64,000 nt of DNA from VRUE01 sp963729995 (lineage in GTDB: Bacteria; Actinomycetota; Thermoleophilia; Solirubrobacterales; 70-9), in NCBI GenBank assembly GCA_963729995.1, contig CAVSPF010000005.1:35985-99984 (forward strand), read 5' to 3'. A model generated the notes under the pieces. That model made no database searches. It saw only the letters and a program-made list of their open reading frames with translations, and was not told the origin of the DNA. The position numbers were made by a program, and so were the translations under genes. Of this stretch, positions 16,505-24,377 are shown piece after piece (the stretch's first letter is position 1; each line of letters starts with the position of its first letter).

Positions 16505-19057
16505 CCCATTCTCGGCGGCTTCCGCCGCGTCCTGCTGGGCGTCCTGCTCACGCTCCTCGATCGCCTCGGCGACAGCGCCGTCCTCTTCCCCCGCAGCGCC
16601 GTTCTCCTCGGCATGCGCGGCTGCGGCCGCCGCGGCCCCGTCCTTGCCATCCTCGTCCTGCTTGGACCGTTTGCGCTTGCGCCGTCGCTTGCCGCCTTTC
16701 GGGAAGTTCCGCAGCAGCTCCCGGGCGGTCGCCGAGGGCTTGCGGGCCATCCGCATCCGCGCCCCCCGCAGCACCTCTTCGCCTTCGGGGGTGTGGGACA
16801 CCACCGCGGCCAGCAGTGCCACCGCCAGCCGCCGGTCCTGTTTGCGCGCCGCGTGGACCAGCCGCCGCGCGTTGCGCCCGTGCGCCCGCCCCGAGGAGTT
16901 GACGAGCAGGCCCAGCAGCCGCTTTGTCTCCGGCCAGCGCTGCACCGCGTACTCTTCGTGCAGCTCACGGGTGTAGGAGGCGAGCCGCCAGACCCACGCC
17001 TGCGCCTGGTCCCGGCGGCCAATCCGTTTGTCGACCAGCGCCTGCAGCAGCGTTTTCGTCCCGGCCCGCTTGTCGTCGCGGCTCCAGCTCCCGACGATTT
17101 CGATCGCGTCGTCGAAGGCGTCGGGGTCGTGCAGCTCGGTGACCTCCGCCAGCGCTTTCAGCCGCAGCTGCGAGTTGCGGTTGCGCTGCACGCAGGTCAG
17201 CAGGAAACGGCGGCGCAGCTCCTTGGTTTGGTCGTTCTGGAGCATCGCCCGCGCTCGCCGCCAGTTCTGTGGGTTGACCCGCGCGCCGGCGAGCGCCGCC
17301 CAGGCATGCTGCTCCGGGTAGTCGAGGTTCTCGACTGCGATCCGCCACATCTCCCGTTCGAGCACCTGCATGCGGCGTTCCTCGTTGTCGGAGACCGGCA
17401 CAACCCGGCGCTCGACCCGCACCCGGCGGCCGCGGCCGCGCCGAACCGGGCCGACCACGATTGCCCCGCCGCGGTAGACGTCGCGGTCGAGCAGGCTGTG
17501 CAGGGTGACGATCGTCTCGTCGTGAGTGGTCGCCGGATGGACGAAATCGATCACGAGGCCCGCCTCCTTGCCCGGTGCGCGGCGCGTGACCCGTCCGACC
17601 CGTTGCTGGTACACCCGTCGCGAGGCGGTCGGCGCCAGGTGCATGCAGATCGTCGCCCGTGGCGAGTTCCAGCCCTCGGCCAGCAGCATCGCGTTGCAGA
17701 GCACGTCGACCTCGCCGCGCTCGAAGGCGGCGAGGATCTCGGCCAGTTGCCGCTTCGGCGTCTCGCCGGAGACCGCGCGAGCGACGATTCCCGCGTTCTG
17801 CAGCGCTTTGGCGACGTTCTTTGCGTGCTGGACACCAGCCGTGTAGATGACCCCTGGAACTTTGCTGAAGCGGGTCTTGTAGAGGTCGGCAATCGCCACG
17901 TTGAACGGCTCCTGGTCGAGGAGTGCGGCCAGCTCCTCCTGGTCGAAGTCCTGGTCGACCTCGCCTTTGCGGAGCGGCACCTTGGCGATCGTCCGCACCC
18001 CCGGCCCAGGCGGGATGCGCATGCAGCGAAGGGGTGAGATCACGCCGCGCCGCGCGGCTTGAGCGAGGTCGAAGCGCGAGGTCTGGGTCGGGAAGAGGTC
18101 GGCGACGTGGCGCGCTATCAGCGCCCCGGTTGCGGTCATCCCGATGAATACGGGGCCGCTCCAGGCCCGGATGCAGGCGCTGGTTTTCTCGCCCAGCGCC
18201 GTGTGGGCCTCGTCGCAGATTACGATCGAATAGGCGTCGGAGATGCGCTTGTAGTTGCGGACGAACCACTGGTAGGTCTCGACCGTGACCGGCCCGTCGG
18301 GATCGTCGCGCCCATCGAGCAGCGGCGGGCGCAACCTCTCCTTGTAGCCACGGTCCGAGATCTCTCCGATGAACTGGTCGACCAGGTTGCGACGGTGGGT
18401 GAGGATCAGGGTGCCGCCGGTGCGGGATGCGTCGACGAAGCCGACCGCCGCCACGGTCTTGCCCGCGCCGGTCGCATGCTCGAACCAGAAGCGGCGGGAA
18501 GCGCCGGGATCCTCGAGCGCCTCGGGGGGCGCCTCCTTGTCGTCCTCGCCCGGCTCCTCCTCCCAGTCCTGGGGCTCCTCGTCGGGCGCCAGCTCGGCGT
18601 CCTCGTCGGCGTCCTCGCCCTCGCCCTCGTCCGGCGCCACCGCCACCGCCTCCTCGTCCACCGAGCCCCGGCCGTCGACGGAGGGAGGTTCGATGCCGTT
18701 TTCGGCGGCGGTCTGCTGCTCCGAGATCAGCTCGGTAAGCGTGCCCGAGAGAGCGTCGACCTGGTGCGGGTTGAGCTCGGCTCCGTCGCGCAGCTTCGGC
18801 GGCTCGTCGGCAAGCAGCCGCTCCAGCCCGAGGAGCAGCGAGAAGTCGCGCCGCCACTGGATCGACGGATGCTCGGCCCCACCGTCGAGCTCCTTCAGCG
18901 CCGCGTCGAGAGCTCGCCTGCGAGCCGTCCCCGGCGCCAGCGCCTTGGGCTTCTCGCCGTCGAGCAGGAGCGGCTCGCGCGCAAACGTGGCCGCGCGCTC
19001 GATATCGGCGCTAGAGGGAACTGCCACCGGCGTGGCAACTTCGCTGGTCTTGGCCAT
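16436..19057 (-). CDS. DEAD/DEAH-box superfamily II helicase with long C-terminal region
   Basis: 873 residues. A helicase core spans roughly residues 185-520: motif I HATGAGKT (about 196), motif II DEAH (about 282), motif III GMTAT, motif V LLAEGWNSPR and motif VI QQRVGRVTRR (about 486), with type III/UvrB-like spacing. Ahead of it is an acidic Glu/Asp/Pro-rich linker (about 125-180). The C-terminal 350 residues look helical and end in a Lys/Arg-rich tract (about 780) and an Ala/Glu-rich tail. Probably a DNA or RNA translocase in repair or RNA handling; no restriction partner is adjacent. It overlaps birA by 69 bp. Confidence 0.82.
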   Translation of the reverse strand: MAKTSEVATPVAVPSSADIERAATFAREPLLLDGEKPKALAPGTARRRALDAALKELDGGAEHPSIQWRRDFSLLLGLERLLADEPPKLRDGAELNPHQVDALSGTLTELISEQQTAAENGIEPPSVDGRGSVDEEAVAVAPDEGEGEDADEDAELAPDEEPQDWEEEPGEDDKEAPPEALEDPGASRRFWFEHATGAGKTVAAVGFVDASRTGGTLILTHRRNLVDQFIGEISDRGYKERLRPPLLDGRDDPDGPVTVETYQWFVRNYKRISDAYSIVICDEAHTALGEKTSACIRAWSGPVFIGMTATGALIARHVADLFPTQTSRFDLAQAARRGVISPLRCMRIPPGPGVRTIAKVPLRKGEVDQDFDQEELAALLDQEPFNVAIADLYKTRFSKVPGVIYTAGVQHAKNVAKALQNAGIVARAVSGETPKRQLAEILAAFERGEVDVLCNAMLLAEGWNSPRATICMHLAPTASRRVYQQRVGRVTRRAPGKEAGLVIDFVHPATTHDETIVTLHSLLDRDVYRGGAIVVGPVRRGRGRRVRVERRVVPVSDNEERRMQVLEREMWRIAVENLDYPEQHAWAALAGARVNPQNWRRARAMLQNDQTKELRRRFLLTCVQRNRNSQLRLKALAEVTELHDPDAFDDAIEIVGSWSRDDKRAGTKTLLQALVDKRIGRRDQAQAWVWRLASYTRELHEEYAVQRWPETKRLLGLLVNSSGRAHGRNARRLVHAARKQDRRLAVALLAAVVSHTPEGEEVLRGARMRMARKPSATARELLRNFPKGGKRRRKRKRSKQDEDGKDGAAAAAAAHAEENGAAGEEDGAVAEAIEEREQDAQQDAAEAAENGSGAEVDLSGAEDELLAAGAEDE

Positions 19058-19208
19058 GAAGGCTTATGGGTCTCGTTCCCCGCAGCGACGCGAAACGTGC
19101 GGCAGGGAAAACTTGGACGAGGATGCCGGGAATTCGCTTTCTCCTCTCCCGGCGATCTCAAACGGCCCGCATACGAGCGAACCGAACGGACGTATTGTAA
19201 TCATCGAG

Positions 19209-19793
19209 ATGACGCTGCTGCGGCGACGCCTCGCGATTGCCTCGGCCCTGGCAGCGGGGCTGGCGCTTGCGGTGGCCGGCTGCGGCTCCTCGGTGGGCGG
19301 CGACTACGGCGGAAAGCATCCCGATTACGCGAAGGCGCTGGCGGGGTCGCCGCGTCCTCTTGCCGCCCTCCACGCCCAGTCGGACCGGCTGCTGCCCGGT
19401 GGCACAGGCGCATATGGGAAACGGCTCGCGGCGCTCAGAGGCTACCCGGTGGTTGTCAACGTCTGGGCCTCCTGGTGCGGCCCCTGCCGCTTCGAGTTCC
19501 CCGTCTTCCAGCGGCTCGCCGCCCGCTACGGCACGCGGGTCGCCTTCCTCGGCGTCAACAGCCAGGACTCCAATGACGCGGCCCGCACCTTCCTGGGCGA
19601 GGAGCCGGTTCCCTATCCCAGCTACGCCGACCCCCACCGGCAGGTCGCGGAAGGCATCGGCGCCGGCCTCGGCCTGCCCGACACCGCCTTCTACGACCGC
19701 CACGGCAAGCTGGTCTACCTGAAGCGGGGCCCCTACGCGAATTCCGCTTCGCTGCTGGCCGATGTCCAGCGCTACGCGCTGAAGGGCGGATAA
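19209..19793 (+). CDS. TlpA/ResA-like thiol-disulfide oxidoreductase lipoprotein
   Basis: 194 residues. A lipoprotein signal peptide ends in AVAGCGSS. A thioredoxin fold carries the redox motif WASWCGPCRFE near residue 92 and a cis-Pro in GLPDTAFYD. Extracytoplasmic reductants of this type (ResA/CcmG) keep apocytochrome c heme-binding Cys reduced, which fits the ccm genes 8 kb upstream, although this gene is not in that operon. The ATG at 19209 follows a long open frame without coding character. Confidence 0.85.
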   Translation: MTLLRRRLAIASALAAGLALAVAGCGSSVGGDYGGKHPDYAKALAGSPRPLAALHAQSDRLLPGGTGAYGKRLAALRGYPVVVNVWASWCGPCRFEFPVFQRLAARYGTRVAFLGVNSQDSNDAARTFLGEEPVPYPSYADPHRQVAEGIGAGLGLPDTAFYDRHGKLVYLKRGPYANSASLLADVQRYALKGG

Positions 19794-19800
19794 TCGGCTC

Positions 19801-20280
19801 ATGGACACCTTCGTCGTCCTCGCCCTGATCGGCATCGCGCTGCTGCTGGCCGAGCTGCTGCTCTCGACCGGTGGCGTGCTCGCCGTGCTCGGGGCGGCCG
19901 GCCTGATCGCCGGCGGCGTCCTCGCCCTCGGCGCCGAAGGCGGCGCCCCCGACTGGGTCGGCCCCGCCCTGATCACCTTCGGCGTGCTCTCCGGCGCCAG
20001 CTTCCTCTTCATCACCCGCAAGGTGATCGCCGCCCACCGCGAGGAGCCCGTCCGCACCGGCTACGAGGAGCTGACCGGGGCGCTCGCCGAGGCGCGCACC
20101 TCGCTTGATCCGGAGGGGCAGGTGTGGATCGAGGGAGCGCTGTGGCGGGCGCGTCTGGCGGGCGACGGGGCGCCGCTGCGCCCGGGGGATAGAGTCAGGG
20201 TCGAGGCGGTCGACGGGCTCACCCTGGTGGTCCGGCCCGAGCCGCCATCCGACGCCCAGGCTGAGGAAGGAGCAGGCTGA
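19801..20280 (+). CDS. NfeD family membrane protein (short type)
   Basis: 159 residues with two or three N-terminal membrane segments and a C-terminal OB-fold (LVGxx-type segment DPEGQVWIEGALWRARL, then LRPGDRVRVEAVDGLTLVVRP). It lacks the ClpP-like protease domain of long NfeD proteins. NfeD and a slipin are nearly always paired, and the next gene is a slipin overlapping by one base. Role: membrane microdomain organisation; the substrate is unknown. Confidence 0.88.
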   Translation: MDTFVVLALIGIALLLAELLLSTGGVLAVLGAAGLIAGGVLALGAEGGAPDWVGPALITFGVLSGASFLFITRKVIAAHREEPVRTGYEELTGALAEARTSLDPEGQVWIEGALWRARLAGDGAPLRPGDRVRVEAVDGLTLVVRPEPPSDAQAEEGAG

Positions 20281-21110
20281 TGGCAGCAGCGATCGTGGTG
20301 CTGGTAGTCCTGGCGATCTTCGCGGTGATCGCCCTCGGGTCCTCCGTGCGGATCCTGCGCGAGTACGAACGGGCGGTCGTCTTCCGGCTGGGGCGGCTGA
20401 TCGACCAGAAGGGGCCGGGCCTGATCCTGCTGATCCCGCTGGTCGACCGCATGGTGCGGGTCGACCTGCGCACGGTGACGCTCAACATCCCGCCGCAGGA
20501 GGTGATCACCCGCGACAACGTGCCCGCGGGCGTCAACGCGGTCGCCTACTTCCGCGTGGTCGACGCCATCCGGGCGGTGGTCGAGGTCGAAAACTTCCTG
20601 CTCGCCACCTCGCAGATCTCGCAGACGGCGCTGCGCTCGGTGCTGGGCAAGGCGGAGTTCGACCAGCTCCTCTCCGAGCGCGAGCGGCTCAACGAAGAGC
20701 TGCAGAAGATCATCGACGAGTCGACCGAGCCGTGGGGCGTCAAGGTGACCGCGGTCGAGATCAAGGACGTAGAAATCCCCGAGCAGATGCAGCGCGCGAT
20801 CGCCCGTCAGGCGGAGGCCGAGCGCGAGCGGCGCGCCAAGATCATCAACTCCGAGGGCGAGTACCAGGCGGCGCAGAAGCTCACCGACGCCGCCGACATC
20901 ATCAGCACCAACCCGGCCTCGCTCCAGCTCCGCTACCTGCAGACGCTGCTGGAAATCGGCAGCAACCAGAACACGACCGTCGTCTTCCCACTGCCGCTGG
21001 ACATGATCGAACCCTTCTTGGGCGGCAGCGGTCCGAATCCAAGACCGCCCAAACCGCCCAAATCGCCGCCCAAGCCCCCCGCCGAAGACCTTCCCCCCTC
21101 ACAGTCCTGA
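20280..21110 (+). CDS. Slipin (SPFH/stomatin-like protein)
   Basis: 276 residues: one N-terminal membrane anchor, an SPFH/Band 7 domain (REYERAVVFRLGRL, then GPGLILLIPLVDRM, then VTLNIPPQEVITRDNV) and a coiled coil rich in Glu/Arg/Ala (RQAEAERERRAKIINSEGE). The tail is Pro/Lys-rich. It oligomerises on the membrane with NfeD, to which it is coupled by a TGATG overlap. Confidence 0.92.
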   Translation: MAAAIVVLVVLAIFAVIALGSSVRILREYERAVVFRLGRLIDQKGPGLILLIPLVDRMVRVDLRTVTLNIPPQEVITRDNVPAGVNAVAYFRVVDAIRAVVEVENFLLATSQISQTALRSVLGKAEFDQLLSERERLNEELQKIIDESTEPWGVKVTAVEIKDVEIPEQMQRAIARQAEAERERRAKIINSEGEYQAAQKLTDAADIISTNPASLQLRYLQTLLEIGSNQNTTVVFPLPLDMIEPFLGGSGPNPRPPKPPKSPPKPPAEDLPPSQS

Positions 21111-22159
21111 GCTCGCCCGAGATCCGCATCGACCAGCTGACCGGGCTGCGGACGATCCTCGCGCCCGGCCGGTCCGAGCGCCCGGAGGGCTTCCGGCCGG
21201 CGGCGAGCGAACCGAGAGACGCGGGGGAGTGCCCGCTCTGCGAGGGCCGCGAGGACCGCACCCCGCCCGAGGTCTACGCGGTACGGCCGGCGGGCGGTGC
21301 GCCCAACACCCCGGGCTGGACAAGCCGCGTGGTGCCGAACCTCTACCCGGCGCTGGCGGCAGAGGGCGACGAGCTCGACGGGCCGCCCGAAGACGAGGCC
21401 GGCGCGTTCGCCAGCGCCGGCGATCCACTGCTGGAGTCGCGGCGGGCGGGCGATCCCGATCTCTTCGGCTTGCGCCCCGCGGTCGGAGGACACGAGGTGA
21501 TCGTCAACGCCCCCGAGCACGTCACCGCGATGGCGGAGCTGAGCGAGGAGCGCTTCGCCGGGGCGATCGCGACATGGCGCGAGCGGATGCGTGCTCACTC
21601 CGATGCCTCCTACGTCCAGATGGTCGTCAACGAGGGCCCGAGTGCCGGCGCCTCGCTCCCCCACACGCACGGACAGCTGTACGCGCTTCCCTTCGTTCCC
21701 GCGGCGGTGGCGCGCGAGCGGGAACGGTTTGGCGCCTACCGCGAACGCACCGGCGGCGGCAGCCTGCTCAGCGACATCCTGGTCGAGGAGGTGCGCCGCC
21801 GTGAGCGCCTCGTCGCAATCGACGACGAGGCGGCGCTGGTCTGCCCCTGGGCTTCGCGCTCGCCCTACGAGCTGCGCGTCCTGCCACGCCGTGAGGCCGC
21901 ACGCTTCGAGGAGGATGTGGCAGGCGCCGCGATGGTCCGCACCGCGCTGGGCGCCCTGGCCGAGCGCTTCGGCGCCCCGCCCGACCTCAATCTCTGGGTC
22001 CGCACCGCGCCTCACGGCACCGAGCACTTCCACTGGCACATCGACATCGCCCCCCGCCTCACCGTCAGAGCCGCCTTCGAGCTGGGCACCGGCGTCGACA
22101 TCAACGTCTACCCGCCGGAGCGTGCCGCGGCGGACCTCCGCGAAGCCCTCGGCGCCTGA
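21107..22159 (+). CDS. GalT-like galactose-1-phosphate uridylyltransferase (HIT superfamily)
   Basis: About 350 residues. Opens with EIRIDQLTGLRTILAPGR, the usual GalT N-terminus, then CPLCEG as a zinc site, GGHEVIVNAPEH, NEGPSAGASLPHTHGQ with the catalytic His pair (HTHGQ instead of HPHGQ), and the C-terminal EHFHWHIDIAPRL. It transfers UMP between hexose-1-phosphates. The start is a problem: no ATG, GTG or TTG precedes the conserved N-terminus in this frame; a CTG at 21107 overlaps the slipin stop (CTGA) and is the best candidate. Confidence 0.8.
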   Translation: MSSPEIRIDQLTGLRTILAPGRSERPEGFRPAASEPRDAGECPLCEGREDRTPPEVYAVRPAGGAPNTPGWTSRVVPNLYPALAAEGDELDGPPEDEAGAFASAGDPLLESRRAGDPDLFGLRPAVGGHEVIVNAPEHVTAMAELSEERFAGAIATWRERMRAHSDASYVQMVVNEGPSAGASLPHTHGQLYALPFVPAAVARERERFGAYRERTGGGSLLSDILVEEVRRRERLVAIDDEAALVCPWASRSPYELRVLPRREAARFEEDVAGAAMVRTALGALAERFGAPPDLNLWVRTAPHGTEHFHWHIDIAPRLTVRAAFELGTGVDINVYPPERAAADLREALGA

Positions 22160-22188
22160 GGTCGCGCGCCACCCCGAGCTGCAACGCC

Positions 22189-22211
22189 TTTGCCCCCTGC
22201 TGGGGGGCAAA
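22189..22211 (+). terminator. Hairpin after the GalT-like gene
   Basis: TTTGCCCCC (22189-22197) pairs with GGGGGCAAA (22203-22211) over a 5-base loop, 30 bp after the stop. The A/T base of the stem resembles a bidirectional terminator. Confidence 0.55.
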
Positions 22212-22243
22212 CTCGATGCAGCTCACCGCAGTAGGGTGCGCTG

Positions 22244-22870
22244 ATGCCGCCGAACCCGCGCCCCATCCCCCGTTTCATCGCCGACTCGACGCAGGAGGGG
22301 ATACCGCACGGGCGCTTCGCCGAGCGACTGAGCGACGAGTTCCGAGGGGCATGCGAGGGGATCGACGACCTCCCCGACGGAGTGGAGCTCCCAGCCGAGG
22401 TCGACTGGTTCCCAGAGCGCGCCTGGGCTGGCCGGGTCTGGGTTCCATGCACCGCGCGTGCCGCGGGGGCCGCCGGGGCGCTGGAGCTCTTCGGCCATGT
22501 TTCCTACGTCCAGCCGGTGGACGGCGAGCCGGCCGATTTCCGCGCCATGGCCGATTTCACCGACGTGCTCGCCGAGGACAACCCCGACTGGCGGATCGAC
22601 CTCAACGACGACGTGATCGGCCGCTGGCGTGGGGAGGACGGGCGCGCCGGAGACGTCACGCTCGTCTGGGGCCGGCCCCTCGTGCGCGGCGCCGTCGCCG
22701 CCACCGCCGAGCTGGAGACGGAGACCGTCGACCAGGAGGCGGTCTCCAACGAGCGCTTCACCCTGATCGCCCTCGACGCCCTGAAGGGATACGGCGACGA
22801 CATCTTCATGGAGGTCAAGCTGTGGAGCCATCGCGCCCAAGAGCTGGCCTCCGAGAGCCTCTACGCTTAG
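22244..22870 (+). CDS. Conserved hypothetical protein (208 aa)
   Basis: A soluble, acidic 208-residue protein with no signal peptide. Features include a central VWVPCTARAAGAAGALELFGHV segment and a DWRIDLNDDVIGRWRGEDG segment. I recognise no family. It is preceded by a terminator-like hairpin and followed, 43 bp later, by the 3' half of the split tRNA-Arg, so it marks the left chromosomal flank of the island. Confidence 0.65.
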   Translation: MPPNPRPIPRFIADSTQEGIPHGRFAERLSDEFRGACEGIDDLPDGVELPAEVDWFPERAWAGRVWVPCTARAAGAAGALELFGHVSYVQPVDGEPADFRAMADFTDVLAEDNPDWRIDLNDDVIGRWRGEDGRAGDVTLVWGRPLVRGAVAATAELETETVDQEAVSNERFTLIALDALKGYGDDIFMEVKLWSHRAQELASESLYA

Positions 22871-22912
22871 CCGCACCGCCCCGGCGGCGGTCGACATTGC
22901 GGCGCTGAGGAG

Positions 22913-22954
22913 TGCCCCGAGCAGGATTCGAACCTGCGGCCTACTCCTTAGGAG
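22913..22954 (-). pseudogene. 3' half of disrupted chromosomal tRNA-Arg(CCU)
   Basis: On the minus strand this gives anticodon loop CTCCTAA, 3' anticodon stem GGAGT, variable loop AGGCC, T arm GCAGG-TTCGAAT-CCTGC, acceptor strand TCGGGGC and discriminator A. The 5' part is missing: upstream of the core CTCCTAAGGA the sequence is that of the inserted element. Joined to 33465-33506 at the 10-bp core it gives a perfect 74-nt tRNA whose acceptor GCCCCGA pairs with TCGGGGC. Confidence 0.92.
22945..22954 (-). other. Attachment core, left junction
   Basis: Core CTCCTAAGGA on the minus strand, shared with the tRNA anticodon loop; on its element side it joins to the left-end sequence TGACAAACTGACG. 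TCCTAAGGA is palindromic except for its central base. Confidence 0.85.
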
Positions 22955-23058
22955 CGTCAGTTTGTCAAGTCCTGAACTGGCTTGAAATCCCGAAAGTGGC
23001 TTGCCAATGCGGTTTCGAAGAAAGACGCCAACGGCCGCCAGGGCGTCAGAGGGCAGAT

Positions 23059-23082
23059 TTGTCCCAACCTTTGTTCCAACCC
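23059..23082 (+). repeat. Direct repeat pair, possible integrase arm sites
   Basis: TTTGTCCCAACC (23059-23070) is followed directly by TTTGTTCCAACC. The same pair occurs, inverted, in the other 650-bp arm and, in this orientation, at 33336-33359 near the other element end. Paired 12-bp units near both ends are what arm-type integrase sites look like. Confidence 0.4.
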
Positions 23083-23091
23083 GGAGGCGCG

Positions 23092-23097
23092 ATAATC
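23092..23097 (+). promoter_or_regulatory. -10 element of element-borne tRNA-Arg
   Basis: GATAAT ends 9 bases before the tRNA 5' end, the expected spacing. The -35 is unclear; TTTGTT at 23071 is 15 bp upstream. Confidence 0.45.
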
Positions 23098-23106
23098 GAG
23101 GCCATT

Positions 23107-23180
23107 GCCCCGGTAGCTCAGCTGGAAAGAGCGGCCGCCTCCTAAGCGGCAGGTCGCCGGTTCGAATCCGGCCCGGGGCA
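23107..23180 (+). tRNA. tRNA-Arg(CCU), element-borne copy 1
   Basis: A 74-nt cloverleaf: acceptor GCCCCGG with CCGGGGC, D arm GCTC...GAGC, anticodon stem GCCGC/GCGGC around loop CTCCTAA, variable AGGTC, T arm GCCGG-TTCGAAT-CCGGC, discriminator A. CCA is not encoded. It decodes AGG, like the chromosomal gene the element disrupts, but differs from it at many stem positions. The anticodon-stem sequence CTCCTAAGCG no longer matches the integration core. Confidence 0.95.
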
Positions 23181-23594
23181 CTCTTGTATCCATCGCTTTG
23201 TAGAACTCGGTCCAATTCCGATCGGGCCCAAAGACGGTGGCTCGGCTCCACCCGCGCCTCAGACGTAGGTCGAGGCGCAGGTGCTGTTTCGAGTGACTTG
23301 ACACTTCTCTAAACACCCGACTTAGCACGGATATCCGCACAATCTCTTGGGGCGCCATCGGGCCGCTGGTTGCGGTCAGCTGCCCAGTTGTGGACTTGGC
23401 CACGAGCTGAGGCTCTGGCCAACAGGAGGAAGGTTTTGTCTCTTGTGGAAACCACGCCGTTTCCCTACAGTTACGGATTCCCGCAGGGGTTGCAGGGACG
23501 CAAAGGCCCTACTGGGCCTAGGGAAAGCAACAGGGATAGAAGGACCTCTCAACACAGAGAGAAGGGATCTGTGCGCAATTCCGCAAGGGATTGG

Positions 23595-23895
23595 ATCCCA
23601 GGCCGGCTAAAGCGAGTAGCCAAGGGTCACGCAAAGAGAGCAACGCGCTCTCGCCGACCCGAGATCCTTGAAAACCGAATCTTTGCGGCACCTGGCCTCC
23701 CCGCCCGCGGGGGCCTTGCTCCTTCCTGCCTGCATCTCGATGCCCGTCGGTTGGCTTTCGGGCCACAAACAGATGGCACCGGCAGCGAGCCCTGCAAGCC
23801 CTTGCGGGGCTCCTTGCGGCCCCTCCCTTCGGGTCGGGGTTCCGGGCTCACTGTCCGGCGCCCTCACAAGCCAACCGACCCGACCTCCCTACAGC
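23595..23895. other. Non-coding, hairpin-rich segment
   Basis: No credible gene. Contains GTCGGTTGGCTT (23746-23757) paired with AAGCCAACCGAC (23868-23879) at 110 bp distance, enclosing several CCCTTGCGGGG- and CCCTTCGGG-type hairpins. Could be a structured RNA, a replication or transfer origin, or a palindromic element. Confidence 0.4.
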
Positions 23896-24032
23896 TCGAC
23901 AGGTTGGAACAAAAGGGAGTTGGAACGGATTGCCTATGAAGGTGAGAGAGACAGGCACCGATCACCACGGCAATGAGCTTCCCGATGGCATCTCCGCCAC
24001 CACCCGCAAGGCCGACGGCGTCATCGTTGGGT
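23896..24032 (+). pseudogene. Integrase 5' fragment
   Basis: About 137 bp closely matching the 5' coding region of the integrase at 31798-33387, from the GACAGGTTGGAA segment through HHGNELPDGISATTRKADGV. A 12-bp deletion and a one-base insertion break the frame and the homology ends abruptly. A remnant of a second element copy. Confidence 0.8.
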
Positions 24033-24190
24033 CGTCGCCTGCCACCTGCGCAAGAGCCTTGTCCCCACTGCTTCTGCCTGACGGCCGGCCCGCCGTGGTT
24101 GGGTGGTGAGGGACCAGAAAAAGAAGCATCCAGGTCGGCAGCTCTGCTGCCGACTGCCGCCATTATCGGGGGGGTGTGGACGCCGGCGAC

Positions 24191-24251
24191 GCCGGGGTCA
24201 AGGCCCTTCGGCCCCTGCGGGGCGGCCCTTCGGGCCGGCCTTGACCCCGGC
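24191..24251. terminator. Long GC-rich hairpin
   Basis: GCCGGGGTCAAGGC (24191-24204) pairs perfectly with 24238-24251; the loop holds further CCCTTCGGG-type hairpins. It follows the 3' end of the minus-strand DUF3800 gene and probably stops its transcription. Another hairpin (CAGGTCGGCAG with CTGCCGACTG) lies near 24131-24157. Confidence 0.5.
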
Positions 24252-24377
24252 TTGTCGGCGACCGGGCTATAGATAGGTGGCTCAAGGGTTCGTTCTTGTC
24301 GACGCCCACCCGCTATCGAGTCCGCCTTGGGCCACCCCGCAATCTGTTTGCGCGAAGCGCTGGGGCTAGACAAGGGC

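Larger units (their letters stand above)
22945..23594 (+). repeat. 650-bp inverted repeat, left arm
   Basis: Reverse complement of 30915-31564, identical in every segment compared. It starts at the attachment core and contains an intact tRNA-Arg(CCU) gene and about 410 bp of non-coding DNA with small hairpins (for example AGGCCC-TACT-GGGCCT near 23505). Similarity stops sharply at 23594. Confidence 0.88.

Noticed and set aside
18059..19208. Long plus-strand ORFs over the helicase gene
   Set aside because: Antisense shadows of the 873-residue helicase, whose motifs are unambiguous.
20105..21106. Long upstream extension of the GalT-like frame
   Set aside because: It overlaps the slipin gene in another frame and has no conserved residues; the conserved GalT start is at about 21107.
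22957..23403. 148-codon minus-strand ORF, also present inverted at 31106-31552
   Set aside because: It runs antisense through the tRNA-Arg gene and the repeat arm, has no domain and no ribosome site; it is open only because the sequence is GC-rich.
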